A stretch of DNA of 64,000 nt from Corynebacterium lubricantis DSM 45231. GTDB taxonomy: Bacteria > Actinomycetota > Actinomycetes > Mycobacteriales > Mycobacteriaceae. Both the position numbers and the translations under genes were made by a program. This document shows, piece by piece, positions 1-8,036 of this stretch. The notes below the pieces were generated by a model that worked only from the letters and a program-made list of their open reading frames with translations, had not been told where the DNA came from and searched no databases. The stretch is from contig NZ_KB902182.1 in the NCBI RefSeq assembly GCF_000379425.1, forward strand, positions 1 through 64,000, written 5' to 3'. The number at the start of each line of letters is the position of its first letter. Position 1 is the first letter of the stretch.

Positions 1-195
1 ATCTTCCCTGACCGTGATTCGGTGGTCCGGTTGGTCGGGGCAGTGCTGGCTGAGCAGCATGAGGACTGGATGCAGCAGCGTCGGTACATGCCTCTGGCGA
101 TGCTGTCCTCGACGGCGGAGATGCTGGCGAAGGCCCGGGCAGCTGACGGCGTCGGCGTCGTTGTCGGTGACGGTCAGGAGGCTCTGGTGGCGTAA
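1..195 (+). mobile_element. 3' end of an IS256-family transposase gene, with the IS right end just after it
   Basis: The reading frame is open from the first base and stops at TAA 193-195, so only the last 64 residues are present. They begin IFPDRDSVVRLVGAVLAEQH and continue with a DWxxQRRYM segment, which is how IS256/MULE-type (DDE) transposases end. This part is C-terminal to the catalytic residues, which lie outside the window. The 80 bases after the stop (to about 275, with GATACACCACTC then GGACTTGACC) look like the right terminal inverted repeat region. The left end is not visible, so neither the target duplication nor the exact boundary can be confirmed. Whether the element is intact is unknown. 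Confidence 0.75.
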
Positions 196-433
196 GGAAT
201 CCTGTTCCGTCAGCGGTCAGTTCATCGCTGAGTCAACCGCTGGCGGATACACCACTCAAAAGGACTTGACCCAAATCAGCAGGACTATTTCTCAAAACGA
301 TGCCTTGACCCGCGGCTCTGAGATAGATTGCAATTGACTTGCTTGCTTCCAAAATTGCCGAACCCGCTTATGCTCATGTTCAGGGCAGAATTCATCAATT
401 AGCGTTATTTTTAATTCGAGAGGTACACGAAAC

Positions 434-1261
434 ATGTCTAGCTCCGCCGAAGGCCATCCCTCGGAAACTGAGTACGACGAAGAAATTCGCAAAGTCCGGA
501 TTCCCAAAGGAACAAAGCGACCCAAGTCGTCAAAAAACGCCAGTTATGAACGCGACATCGTATATGACGAGAACAATCGCCTAGCGGGACCTTCAGAATC
601 TCAGCTTCCGACTGAAGAAGATTTCGCTGCACTTGGATATGTCCACCAAGAGTCATTGGTCACCCAATCCGAAGAGGAGCACACTTTTCAGCGCAAAGCG
701 CGCAAGGATAGCTTCTTTCTCGATGTCGTATGGCCTATATTCGAAGAGATCGGTATCGCCGTTTACGAAGACAACAAGGAAGAAATCCACGGTGTAGTTC
801 GAGCTCAAACCAAGAAAATATCAAAAGGCGTCAAAAGTCGGCTTAGAAACGTCAGCCAACAGTTCGCCTCCATAAATAAAAAAGATTCACGGAATTCCGA
901 GCTCAATTCAATCGCCAAAACCAAAGTTAGCCGTGAAGAATACGCCTACATATTAACTTCGAAGGCACTTGCAGAAAGATTCGCAGAAAATCAGCAACAC
1001 TTGCTTTCAAACTTGTCGATTGGCGAAGATCTTTCTCCAGAAGAAATAGAAGACGAAATCCGTAAAATTCTAGACACTCACGTCGATGACCACAATCTCG
1101 CCACGGCGCTTCATGCACTGCTTGGTCTAGATCAGATAAAGCCTACACCGACGGGCAGCGCCATTCCGATGCCTGCAGGTAAGCCGAGTGAAAAAATGCG
1201 AGCGACACCTGAAAATCCAAAACTAGCATCTAAAGATGACCGCGAAGATAAAACTGTGTAG
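434..1261 (+). CDS. Hypothetical hydrophilic protein (275 aa), orphan next to an IS end
   Basis: I do not recognise this protein. The ATG at 434 has a GAGAGG ribosome-binding site about 10 bases upstream. The protein is very polar, with a charged and probably disordered N-terminus (about 1-70, rich in E, K, R, S). A middle region (75-110) has a few hydrophobic stretches, followed by a basic segment (110-150) and a likely helical segment near 165-235 (AYILTSKALAERFAEN). The tail is Pro/Lys rich and disordered. There is no signal peptide or membrane helix. The DNA is visibly more AT-rich than the genes to its right, which with the adjacent IS end suggests acquired DNA. The polar character recalls proteins that accompany phage or defence modules, but nothing in the sequence proves a role. 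Confidence 0.6.
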   Translation: MSSSAEGHPSETEYDEEIRKVRIPKGTKRPKSSKNASYERDIVYDENNRLAGPSESQLPTEEDFAALGYVHQESLVTQSEEEHTFQRKARKDSFFLDVVWPIFEEIGIAVYEDNKEEIHGVVRAQTKKISKGVKSRLRNVSQQFASINKKDSRNSELNSIAKTKVSREEYAYILTSKALAERFAENQQHLLSNLSIGEDLSPEEIEDEIRKILDTHVDDHNLATALHALLGLDQIKPTPTGSAIPMPAGKPSEKMRATPENPKLASKDDREDKTV

Positions 1262-1313
1262 CAGAACCGGTCCAGCGCGATCAGGCAACTGCACCAAATT
1301 TTGAAAAGTGCAC

Positions 1314-1350
1314 AAAAGCAGCCAGCGGATAATTCCACTGACTGCTTTTT
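1314..1350. terminator. Bidirectional intrinsic terminator between the orphan gene and tRNA-Glu
   Basis: AAAAGCAG (1314-1321) pairs with CTGCTTTT (1342-1349). The stem extends inward with a few mismatches and there is an A-run on the left and a T-run on the right. It can end the orphan gene on the plus strand and the tRNA-Glu transcript on the minus strand. Confidence 0.7.
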
Positions 1351-1356
1351 GCGTTG

Positions 1357-1429
1357 TACCCCGTACGGGATTTGAACCCGTGTTACCGCCGTGAGAGGGC
1401 GACGTCCTAGGCCGCTAGACGAACGGGGC
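1357..1429 (-). tRNA. tRNA-Glu (anticodon CUC), copy 1
   Basis: Read on the minus strand, the 73-nt gene has acceptor arms GCCCCGT and ACGGGGT, a D-arm with CTAGCGGCCTAGG, an anticodon loop CTCTCAC (anticodon CUC) on a TCGCC/GGCGG stem, and a T-arm ACGGGTTTGAACCCGT. The CCA end is not encoded. The gene is identical in sequence to the tRNA-Glu at 17073-17145, while the flanking bases differ. Glutamate identity follows from the anticodon. Confidence 0.95.
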
Positions 1430-1555
1430 GCGCTCGCTTGTTTGCGACTCGTTAACAATAAATGAACTAGGCCCGATGATACAAATCACGAGGTAATCCC
1501 CTATTTATTAGACTCTAGAATGCTGCGATACTTTTTAGTAGTGGTAGACTTACTT

Positions 1556-1667
1556 GTTGAAGGGGAGTAGTTCACACCCGCTTTTTAGTGGCGATGAATG
1601 GTCGACATCCTGGCGGCAGGTCCGCCCGGCCATCAGTCCGTGGCAACGGGCGAACGAGACCTTCTAT
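1556..1667 (+). promoter_or_regulatory. yybP-ykoY-type (manganese-sensing) riboswitch upstream of a CDF transporter
   Basis: The leader contains the hallmark blocks of the yybP-ykoY motif in order: GAAGGGGAGTAG (1559-1570), GGTCGACATCCTGG (1600-1613) and GAGACCTTC (1656-1664). The outer GAAGG and CCTTC can close the basal helix, and the GC-rich middle can form the other arms. This class binds Mn2+ and controls manganese efflux or homeostasis genes. A promoter -10-like TAGAAT lies at 1516-1521. The element ends about 55 bases before the start codon of the transporter. Control could act on transcription or translation; the aptamer alone does not show which. Confidence 0.82.
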
Positions 1668-1722
1668 CCAATCCCGCGCTTGGGTAGACGTTGCCCGAGC
1701 CCCGAATGTAAAAGGCCTCATC

Positions 1723-2637
1723 ATGACTGTTGAATCAGTAGATACAGAATCTCATAAAAAAGAGCAGAAAATCGTCGAGAGATTTATGCTTCTGTCCATC
1801 GCCGCCGCAATTGTCACCATCTTGCTCAAGGCTGCGGCTGCCGTCCTCACCGGCTCGGTCGGCTTCCTCTCGGATGCACTGGAATCCGGAGTGAACTTGA
1901 TCGCAGCGGTAGTTGCGTTCATTGCCATAAAGGTCGCTGCAAAACCTGCCGACGAAAACCACAACTTCGGTCACGGCAAGTCGGAATATGTTTCCGCGCT
2001 CGTTGAGGGCGCCATGATTTTCGTGGCCGCCGGCATGATCATTTACACCGCCGTCGAACGCCTGTTTAACCCACAACCACTGGAGCAGGTAGGAATCGGC
2101 TTGATTCTTTCGGTCGCTGCCGCACTGGTCAACCTACTCGTTGGACAAGCGCTCATCCGAGGTGGCAAGAAGTACCGTTCCGCTGCGCTTAATGCAGACG
2201 GCCACCACCTAATGACAGATGTGTGGACCACAGTTGGTGTCGTCGTCGGTATCGCCGCGGTTGCCCTGACCGGTTGGACCTGGCTCGACCCGATTATCGC
2301 TTTGCTCGTTGGCATCAACATCATGTGGACGGGTTACACGCTGCTCAAATCGTCGTTAAGCAACTTGATCAGCGAAGCGCTGCCGCAAGAAGACTTGGAC
2401 GTGCTCAACGAAGTCCTGGACAAGTTCGCCGCTGAGAAGGGTGTCGGCTTCCAGCCAGTGCGCACTGTTGCGTCGGGTCGCCAGCGTCTCGTGTACGTGA
2501 TCATGGAAGTGCCGGGTGACTGGAGTGTGGAGTTTTCGCACGAACTTGCCGACGAGCTGGAGGAAGCGATCTTCACAGCACTCCCCAACTCCGAGTCGCT
2601 CATTCACACGGAGCCGGCGAAAGTGACGACCAGGTAG
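1723..2637 (+). CDS. Cation diffusion facilitator (CDF) family metal exporter, probably Mn2+
   Basis: This 304-aa membrane protein should pump divalent metal out of the cell in exchange for protons. Family signs are a polar residue cluster in TM2 (D51 and S55 in SDALESGVN), the loop HNFGHGKSEY (H80, H84) and an HxxxD pair (H162, D166) in TM5, followed by a cytosolic C-terminal domain. The D-x3-S pair in TM2 differs from the D-x3-D of FieF and the H-x3-D of zinc exporters, so metal specificity cannot be read from the protein. The manganese-type riboswitch directly upstream argues for Mn2+. The start is ATG 1723; the reading frame is open further upstream only because it runs through the riboswitch. 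Confidence 0.88.
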   Translation: MTVESVDTESHKKEQKIVERFMLLSIAAAIVTILLKAAAAVLTGSVGFLSDALESGVNLIAAVVAFIAIKVAAKPADENHNFGHGKSEYVSALVEGAMIFVAAGMIIYTAVERLFNPQPLEQVGIGLILSVAAALVNLLVGQALIRGGKKYRSAALNADGHHLMTDVWTTVGVVVGIAAVALTGWTWLDPIIALLVGINIMWTGYTLLKSSLSNLISEALPQEDLDVLNEVLDKFAAEKGVGFQPVRTVASGRQRLVYVIMEVPGDWSVEFSHELADELEEAIFTALPNSESLIHTEPAKVTTR

Positions 2638-3081
2638 CTAGGCTTCCTCGAGCTTGTGCAGATGCTCCTGCAGGTCTGCGGGAAGCTCGGCAAACCAGGC
2701 GTCTTCCTCGCCCGGTTCCATAAGCAGGCGGCCGTACTCGGTCATATTCGCTCCGGGAATGTCGTTGAGGTACACCATCATCTCGGTAGCGGGAATGCTT
2801 AAAATGTCCGCAATCTCGCTGGTCAAGCGCAGAAGGAGTTTCTCCTTCTGCGCTTTTGTGCGTCCGCTGCGAATATCGGCGCGCACCCACACCTGCCCCT
2901 GGGGTGCTGGCTTTCCGCCGATAAAGTGCGAGCCCGGCGCGATCTCGTTGAAGATCACTTGGACCAAAAATCGTGGCGCTAGGGCTTCCTCATGGTGTGC
3001 CGTAGTGATGCACTCCGCGATGCGCCCCTTCGCCTCAGCCGAGATCGTAGTGGGTTGAGACCAGACGGTGTAGGTGGGCAT
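2638..3081 (-). CDS. Tautomerase-superfamily protein (147 aa)
   Basis: Starting at ATG 3081 (preceded by AAGGAG) the protein begins MPTYTVWSQ, so removal of Met would expose Pro-1, the catalytic general base of the tautomerase (4-oxalocrotonate tautomerase/CaaD/MSAD) superfamily. The length of about 147 residues suits a fused or long-chain member. A conserved basic segment RADIRSGRTKAQKEKL near residues 85-100 resembles the helical region of such enzymes. The substrate cannot be predicted. The gene is convergent with the CDF gene, with stop codons directly adjacent. A longer reading frame exists upstream but would bury the catalytic proline, so it is rejected. Confidence 0.78.
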   Translation of the reverse strand: MPTYTVWSQPTTISAEAKGRIAECITTAHHEEALAPRFLVQVIFNEIAPGSHFIGGKPAPQGQVWVRADIRSGRTKAQKEKLLLRLTSEIADILSIPATEMMVYLNDIPGANMTEYGRLLMEPGEEDAWFAELPADLQEHLHKLEEA

Positions 3082-3268
3082 TTTCGCTCCTTGTATTCCT
3101 TTATTTGATGGTTTCCGAGCGTAGACCCCCATGAAAATTTCTGCCGAAATACATTGATTACCATCGATATGTTTTATAGAGTTTTATATAGACACTCATC
3201 AATATGAGAGGTCCGCAAGGCCCGCTTTCCACCGCCCGATCCTGACCACCCGACGAAAGGCTTGAGTC

Positions 3269-3913
3269 ATGCCCGCCCCTGAAACTTCCCTAGATACGCT
3301 GGATACCCGCATCCTCCAACGCGCCGTGACAGATCTCGCGAAAAAATACGAAGGCATCTTTTCCGCAGAGACAGTCGAGCGCTATGTCTACGAGTCCTAC
3401 GCCACGCTCTCGCGTACCGCGCGCATTAGAAAGTACTTGCCTGTTCTTGCCGAGCGTTTTGCGAAGGATCGACTCCGCGCGCTAGCTATCTCCGAAGGAA
3501 AGATCGACACCGTTATCCCGCAGGTCCTCTTCGTCTGTGTCCACAACTCTGGCCGCTCACAGATCGCCGCCGCTCTTCTGTCGGACCTGGCAGGGCCGGA
3601 TGTTGAAGTTCGCTCCGCCGGATCACTTCCCGGCTCTGAGATTCATCCCCTAGTTATTGAAGAGCTCAAGTCACGCAACATCGATCTAGCCGGAGCATTT
3701 CCAAAGCCGCTTACCGACGACGTTGTCCGCGCCGCAGATTACGTGATCACCATGGGTTGTGGTGACGCTTGCCCTATCTATCCAGGCAAGACCTACCTTG
3801 ATTGGGACCTCCCCGACCCAACGGACCAAACGCGAGAGGAAGTCAGTGACATTGTTGATCAGGTTGACGTCCTAGTGAACAACTTGTGGAAGGAGATCGA
3901 AGCCAAGAACTGA
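3269..3913 (+). CDS. arsC: Arsenate reductase, mycothiol-dependent type (LMW-phosphatase fold)
   Basis: The 214-aa protein has an N-terminal three-helix-bundle region (about 12-75, LDTRILQRAVTDLAKKYEGI), then a low-molecular-weight protein tyrosine phosphatase fold. That fold carries the anion-binding loop CVHNSGR (C90 to R96) and a distal DP motif (D182). This layout matches corynebacterial arsenate-mycothiol transferases, which attach mycothiol to arsenate so that mycoredoxin can reduce it to arsenite. There is no arsenite exporter or ArsR gene next to it, so it is an isolated member. Additional cysteines (C163, C167) lie in MGCGDAC and could form disulfides. It could also serve as a phosphatase, but the arsenate role is more likely. 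Confidence 0.85.
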   Translation: MPAPETSLDTLDTRILQRAVTDLAKKYEGIFSAETVERYVYESYATLSRTARIRKYLPVLAERFAKDRLRALAISEGKIDTVIPQVLFVCVHNSGRSQIAAALLSDLAGPDVEVRSAGSLPGSEIHPLVIEELKSRNIDLAGAFPKPLTDDVVRAADYVITMGCGDACPIYPGKTYLDWDLPDPTDQTREEVSDIVDQVDVLVNNLWKEIEAKN

Positions 3914-3948
3914 CATTATTCAGCAACGTGTGAAACCACATTTGGCCC

Positions 3949-3982
3949 CCTCTCAAGTCAATCTCCCCATAGACTTGAGGGG
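3949..3982 (+). repeat. Inverted repeat (hairpin) between arsC and the DUF308 gene
   Basis: CTCAAGTC (3952-3959) is repeated inverted as GACTTGAG (3972-3979), extended by G-U and C-G pairs to an 11-bp stem with a 12-base loop. No T-run follows, so it is a weak terminator at best. It could equally be an operator or an mRNA structure in the leader of the next gene. Confidence 0.5.
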
Positions 3983-4085
3983 TAAGTACCTTTGGATCAC
4001 CTTTCCACGCCTCCTGGCTACTAACAGGCTTGGAGGAGAAAGCGTGATACCAAGGAACTCGTCCAATAGAGAATCGGTGTTCACC

Positions 4086-4643
4086 ATGCTTGATTTCGTT
4101 AAACGCTCAGGAACTCTCCTAATCGCCTCCGGTGTCATTGCCATCATTTTTGGCTTCATCGCGCTAGTCTGGCCAACCTCTACAGTTGTCGCCCTCGTGG
4201 TCCTGTGGGGTGCCTACGCCCTCGTCGATGGAATCCTCTCCCTCATCTCTGCATTCCAACCCGCAGGTCGCCCGGCGCGCGGTTGGCTGATCGTGATGGG
4301 CATTATCGGTATCATCGCTGGCCTTCTCGTTCTGTTCCGACCCTTTGAAAGCGCGGTCGCGCTCGCCTGGATTCTGGGTATTTGGCTGATCCTGCGCGGC
4401 ATCATCGGGCTCATCACAGCATTCGGCCCAGTTGCCATGGGCTCACGCTGGATGATCGGACTCAGCGGCGTGCTCTTCATCATCGCTGGCATCCTCTTTA
4501 TCGCGAACCCTGGCAGCGCAGCCGTCGGTGTTGCGCTGTTCCTGGGTCTGCTCGCGCTTGGTTGGGGTATCTTCCAGCTCATTAGTGGTATCCAGATCCG
4601 CAATGATGCGAAGAAGGCACAGGGCTCGGGCTCGCGGGTGTAG
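4086..4643 (+). CDS. DUF308/HdeD-family membrane protein (185 aa)
   Basis: The protein is almost entirely hydrophobic, with six predicted transmembrane helices arranged as repeated helix pairs typical of DUF308/HdeD proteins (for example LLIASGVIAIIFGFIALVWP, and later repeats containing GIIGIIAGLLVLF and FIIAGILFI). HdeD is linked to acid stress in enterobacteria; the role in actinobacteria is not established. I choose ATG 4086 because it begins at the first repeat, although an upstream in-frame extension to 3930 exists. The gene is followed after 45 bases by the first SUKH-like gene and may be transcribed with it. Confidence 0.78.
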   Translation: MLDFVKRSGTLLIASGVIAIIFGFIALVWPTSTVVALVVLWGAYALVDGILSLISAFQPAGRPARGWLIVMGIIGIIAGLLVLFRPFESAVALAWILGIWLILRGIIGLITAFGPVAMGSRWMIGLSGVLFIIAGILFIANPGSAAVGVALFLGLLALGWGIFQLISGIQIRNDAKKAQGSGSRV

Positions 4644-4688
4644 CAGCCAGCTGTTGCGGGCGTGCATTACCTCCCTGACAATGAGGGC

Positions 4689-6104
4689 ATGCACATTGAG
4701 CAGCAGCACCTCAATCCCCTGCTTCAAGTCCTCCGTATCGCCTTCGTTGCCGTCCCTGAGTCAGAAAAAGTGACAATCAAGTTGAGCTACGGCGAACGCA
4801 ACTGGGGTTTCCAACTCGGGTGCCGTGATGCCCATGGAAATCGCCTCGAAGTTTCGAACCGGATGCATTCACTGGTGCGCGAGCCCGTCAAGACTCTTCA
4901 CCATGCCCTTGCACCCACCAAGCAGCACACCATTGTTGTGACCTTGGATATCGACGGCAATTGGAAAGTCACCTCGGTTCCAGGAAATCCCACTTACGTC
5001 ACGCTCCGCGACCTGCCCATCAAGGATGTGCCGCAGCCACTTCCAGAGCCTTCGCAAGAGCGTATCGACGAGCTCACGTCGCTCTGGGAGAGCCACTCTC
5101 AGTTTTATAGAACTTTTGGTGGGGCAACGGACGAGCAGCTAGAGGACCTTGCAAAGGTGTTGGGGCAGCCAGTGCCTCCTGAATTGGCCGCGTTCCTGCG
5201 CCTCTCGAATGGTCCTGAACTTGATTCCTTCGACAACGTCGAAGAGGAAAGCTTGAGCGACTATTGGTCGTTATCGCGCACGGAAATCATCGCTCGGGAT
5301 TACACAAACAGCACCGATGTTGCCCTCGCCCCGTCATTCAATAACGTTGGCTACACGAACGGGCGCGAAGGAGCCACTCAGCTGCGCCAAAGGCACCCCG
5401 GGTGGATCCCCTTCGCAAATGACTCTGACGGAAACTACCTGGCCATCGATACAGTTCCGGGGCCAACTGGTACCCCAGGCCAAGTTATTAATTTCGGTGA
5501 TGAGGAATTTGAGGGACCCACACTGATCGCGGACTCACTAATCGATTACCTGGCGGGGCGTTTGACTCCCAAGGTGAAGTTGCCCAAAAAGCAATTCACC
5601 GTGAAATCCGAAGCACCATTTGAGCCAGCGAGTGTGCCTTCCGGCACTCAGGAATTGGTGGTCGGGGAAGCTCCGAGCGTCCAGGTAGACGAGCTAAAAG
5701 GACACGAGTTGTTCAGCCTTTATCTTTTTGACATCCGCGACGTTGATCTCACCGGAATCACTGATCTCCCACTCCAGGAACTCGTGCTCTCAGGCATTCC
5801 AGATGTGGACCTGGCACCACTTGCTGGCCATCCCACCCTGCGTATTCTCAAGCTTCGCCAGCTCGATTCCATTCGCTCTCCCGAAGTCTTAGCCGAGCTC
5901 CCCGCTTTGGAAACCGTGACGCTTGAATTCACTGATGAAGCAACTGAGTGGCCGGTCATCGAGGCACTGTCGCGCAGCACAACTCTCGCAGGAGTCGATT
6001 TCAGATGGCAGACGAAGCTCAGCATAGAGGATCTCAACAAACGTGCGGTTGCTCTCGCCTCGGGCGATGCACCCAATATGATGACCGAGACTGGGCGGAT
6101 TTAG
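4689..6104 (+). CDS. SUKH (SMI1/KNR4)-domain protein with C-terminal leucine-rich repeats, copy 1
   Basis: This 471-aa protein has three parts. An N-terminal module (1-110) is unknown. Residues about 143-290 form a SMI1/KNR4 (SUKH) domain, with LGQPVPPELAAFLRLSNG and later WIPFANDSDGNYLAIDT and GQVINFGDEEFEGP. Residues about 325-460 are leucine-rich-repeat-like, with units such as LPLQELVLSGIPDVDLAPL and HPTLRILKLRQLDS. SUKH domains are known as immunity proteins against contact-dependent or secreted nuclease toxins, and also occur in regulatory proteins. No signal peptide is seen, so it is cytosolic. ATG 4689 is preferred over an upstream ATG at 4662 because the paralogue starts with the same codons. 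No toxin gene is adjacent. Confidence 0.75.
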   Translation: MHIEQQHLNPLLQVLRIAFVAVPESEKVTIKLSYGERNWGFQLGCRDAHGNRLEVSNRMHSLVREPVKTLHHALAPTKQHTIVVTLDIDGNWKVTSVPGNPTYVTLRDLPIKDVPQPLPEPSQERIDELTSLWESHSQFYRTFGGATDEQLEDLAKVLGQPVPPELAAFLRLSNGPELDSFDNVEEESLSDYWSLSRTEIIARDYTNSTDVALAPSFNNVGYTNGREGATQLRQRHPGWIPFANDSDGNYLAIDTVPGPTGTPGQVINFGDEEFEGPTLIADSLIDYLAGRLTPKVKLPKKQFTVKSEAPFEPASVPSGTQELVVGEAPSVQVDELKGHELFSLYLFDIRDVDLTGITDLPLQELVLSGIPDVDLAPLAGHPTLRILKLRQLDSIRSPEVLAELPALETVTLEFTDEATEWPVIEALSRSTTLAGVDFRWQTKLSIEDLNKRAVALASGDAPNMMTETGRI

Positions 6105-6165
6105 CCAATACCTAGCTGGGCACCTACTTGTTACCGGCATATACTTTTGCCCCCATAGTCAAGTC

Positions 6166-7536
6166 ATGCACATTGAGCAGCAGCACCTCAATCCCCTGCT
6201 TCAAACCTTTCAAACCGCGCTAGCTGGCGCTCCGGAAGTGGTATCAGCAACGATACATCTCGATCTCACCAAGAACTCCCTCGGATTTGATAGTAAGTTT
6301 TTTGAACATTTAGACGACGCCGTCGACGCGCTTTACGCTGCCATCGAACCAACCAGCAAGATCTCAATCGATCTCTCGCTGGACAGGAATGGTTCCTGGA
6401 TGCTCAGTACTACGCAAGCCAATCCTTCTTACATTCACCTGCGCAATCTTCAAATTTCCGATGTACCAAGTACACTTCCACAACCAACGCAAGAGCGTAT
6501 CGACGAGTTTTCAGCCCTCTGGGAAGAACAGGCGCATCTCTACACTCCCGCAGTGCCTGCAACCCGCGAGGAGCTAGCACAACTGGAAACTTCTGTGGGA
6601 CAGCCTGTGCCACCGGAAATGGTCGCGTTTCTGCACCTCTCTAACGGGGCGCGGCACAGTTCATTCGACCAAGATCGTGGAACCACCACCTTAATTTGGG
6701 ACATCCTGGATACTCAACAGGTCGCCGATCGCCACCAAGAACTGGTTGCAGTCGCGCTCAATCCGAGCTTCACTTCGGTCGGATATACACGTGGCATTGA
6801 AGGGGCGACACAACTTCGTCAGGACCATGCCGGGTGGATTCCTTTTGCCCACGATTTTGGTGGAAACTACCTCGGCATCGACACGGCTCCCGGCCCTCGT
6901 GGCACAGCAGGACAGGTGTTCCTCTTTGGTCGCGATGAATTCGAAGGGCCCCTCGTCATCGCCGATTCTCTGGTCGATTTCTTCACCGGGCGATCCTCTC
7001 AAGCAACAGAGCAGCGCGAAAAACTCTTTGCCCGCCACACAGCTGGTCGCTTCAATCCGGCTGACATTCCGGACGGGACCCAAGAGCTCATCCTTAGCAA
7101 TCACACCGGCATCGACCTCAATGCTCTGTCCGGGCACCACATCAAAAGCCTCACCCTGAGAAATACCGCCGAGCTAGATCTCGAGGGAATCGCGCAACTC
7201 CCCCTCCAAGAGCTTGACCTTGCCAACGTTCCTACCCTGGACCTGGAACCCCTTGCGGGGCATCCCACCCTGCGCATTCATACGCTAAGCGAAATCGACT
7301 CTGTGGGCTCCCCCGAAGTCGTGGCTGGCCTGCCCACTCTGGAGACCGTGACCATCGAAGGAATCGGTGCGACTTCCGAATCGGCACTCCTTGAAGCTTT
7401 GTCGCGCAATCCATCTCTTGCCAGTGTGAGTTTCGGGCGCAGCACCGGGCTCAGCCTTGCAGAACTCCACGCACGCGCGCGCATTCTCGATCCCAACTAC
7501 GCACCGAAAGTGTGGAGCAAACAAGGACAGCTCTAG
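6166..7536 (+). CDS. SUKH (SMI1/KNR4)-domain protein with C-terminal leucine-rich repeats, copy 2
   Basis: This 456-aa tandem paralogue of the preceding gene has the same three-part layout: N-terminal module, SUKH domain with VGQPVPPEMVAFLHLSNG and WIPFAHDFGGNYLGIDT, and leucine-rich C-terminus with LPLQELDLANVPTLDLEPL. Its first 39 bases (6166-6204) are identical to 4689-4727, yet protein similarity over the rest is much lower, especially before the SUKH domain. The 61-base gap to the first copy is short enough for a shared transcript, though it ends with a possible promoter-like ATATACTTT. As with copy 1, the role as an immunity or regulatory protein is inferred from the SUKH domain only. 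Confidence 0.75.
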   Translation: MHIEQQHLNPLLQTFQTALAGAPEVVSATIHLDLTKNSLGFDSKFFEHLDDAVDALYAAIEPTSKISIDLSLDRNGSWMLSTTQANPSYIHLRNLQISDVPSTLPQPTQERIDEFSALWEEQAHLYTPAVPATREELAQLETSVGQPVPPEMVAFLHLSNGARHSSFDQDRGTTTLIWDILDTQQVADRHQELVAVALNPSFTSVGYTRGIEGATQLRQDHAGWIPFAHDFGGNYLGIDTAPGPRGTAGQVFLFGRDEFEGPLVIADSLVDFFTGRSSQATEQREKLFARHTAGRFNPADIPDGTQELILSNHTGIDLNALSGHHIKSLTLRNTAELDLEGIAQLPLQELDLANVPTLDLEPLAGHPTLRIHTLSEIDSVGSPEVVAGLPTLETVTIEGIGATSESALLEALSRNPSLASVSFGRSTGLSLAELHARARILDPNYAPKVWSKQGQL

Positions 7537-7544
7537 TCCGCGCT

Positions 7545-8036
7545 CTATTCCGCGCGTGGCACCCTAATCACATCTCCCACGTGTATCACGTTCGGGTTGA
7601 CGATCCCCGGGTTGGCCGTGACCAGCCGGTGATACAAGCTACCGTTGCCATAATGTCGCTGCGCAATAGACCACAGTGTTTCCCCGCCGGCCACGATGTG
7701 CTCCAAGTACGCGGTATAGCCGGGCACTATCAACGCACCCAAGATCACAGGGACTATTACTCTGTCGCGCTCTGATCCATCTCGAGGAGAGACGTGATAG
7801 ACCTCGACGTAGGCGAACACTTGGGTAAAGGCCGCAGTGGTGACATCCGCAATCACTTGAAATTGTCCATGCCCGCCTACGCCATCTCCAGCCATGAAAT
7901 GCCCAGCGACTTCATCGTGCCCCTCGGTGATCCGATAGCTATAGCTTGCCTCAAAGGCAGCTCCGGCGGTGCCTGCAATATGAATGTGATTTCCAACGAG
8001 GTCGTAAGGTTGCGGTTGCTGAATGTTGATGCTCAT
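7545..8036 (-). CDS. Gmad2-like plus LysM domain protein (163 aa)
   Basis: Residues 1-100 (INIQQPQPYDLVGNHIHIAG, then a beta-rich region with FTQVFAYVEVYHVSPRDGSE) match the Gmad2 immunoglobulin-like fold found in spore-germination-related proteins. Residues about 112-160 form a LysM motif (HIVAGGETLWSIAQRHYGNG ... PNVIHVGDVIRVP) that binds peptidoglycan-type glycans. No signal peptide or transmembrane helix is visible, which is odd for a wall-binding protein; it may be intracellular or leave by another route. ATG 8036 is preceded by AAGGAA. The gene converges on the second SUKH gene with 8 bases between stops. Confidence 0.75.
   Translation of the reverse strand: MSINIQQPQPYDLVGNHIHIAGTAGAAFEASYSYRITEGHDEVAGHFMAGDGVGGHGQFQVIADVTTAAFTQVFAYVEVYHVSPRDGSERDRVIVPVILGALIVPGYTAYLEHIVAGGETLWSIAQRHYGNGSLYHRLVTANPGIVNPNVIHVGDVIRVPRAE

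Noticed and set aside
1588-1722. N-terminal extension of the CDF transporter
   Set aside because: It runs through the riboswitch structure; the protein start at 1723 matches the family.
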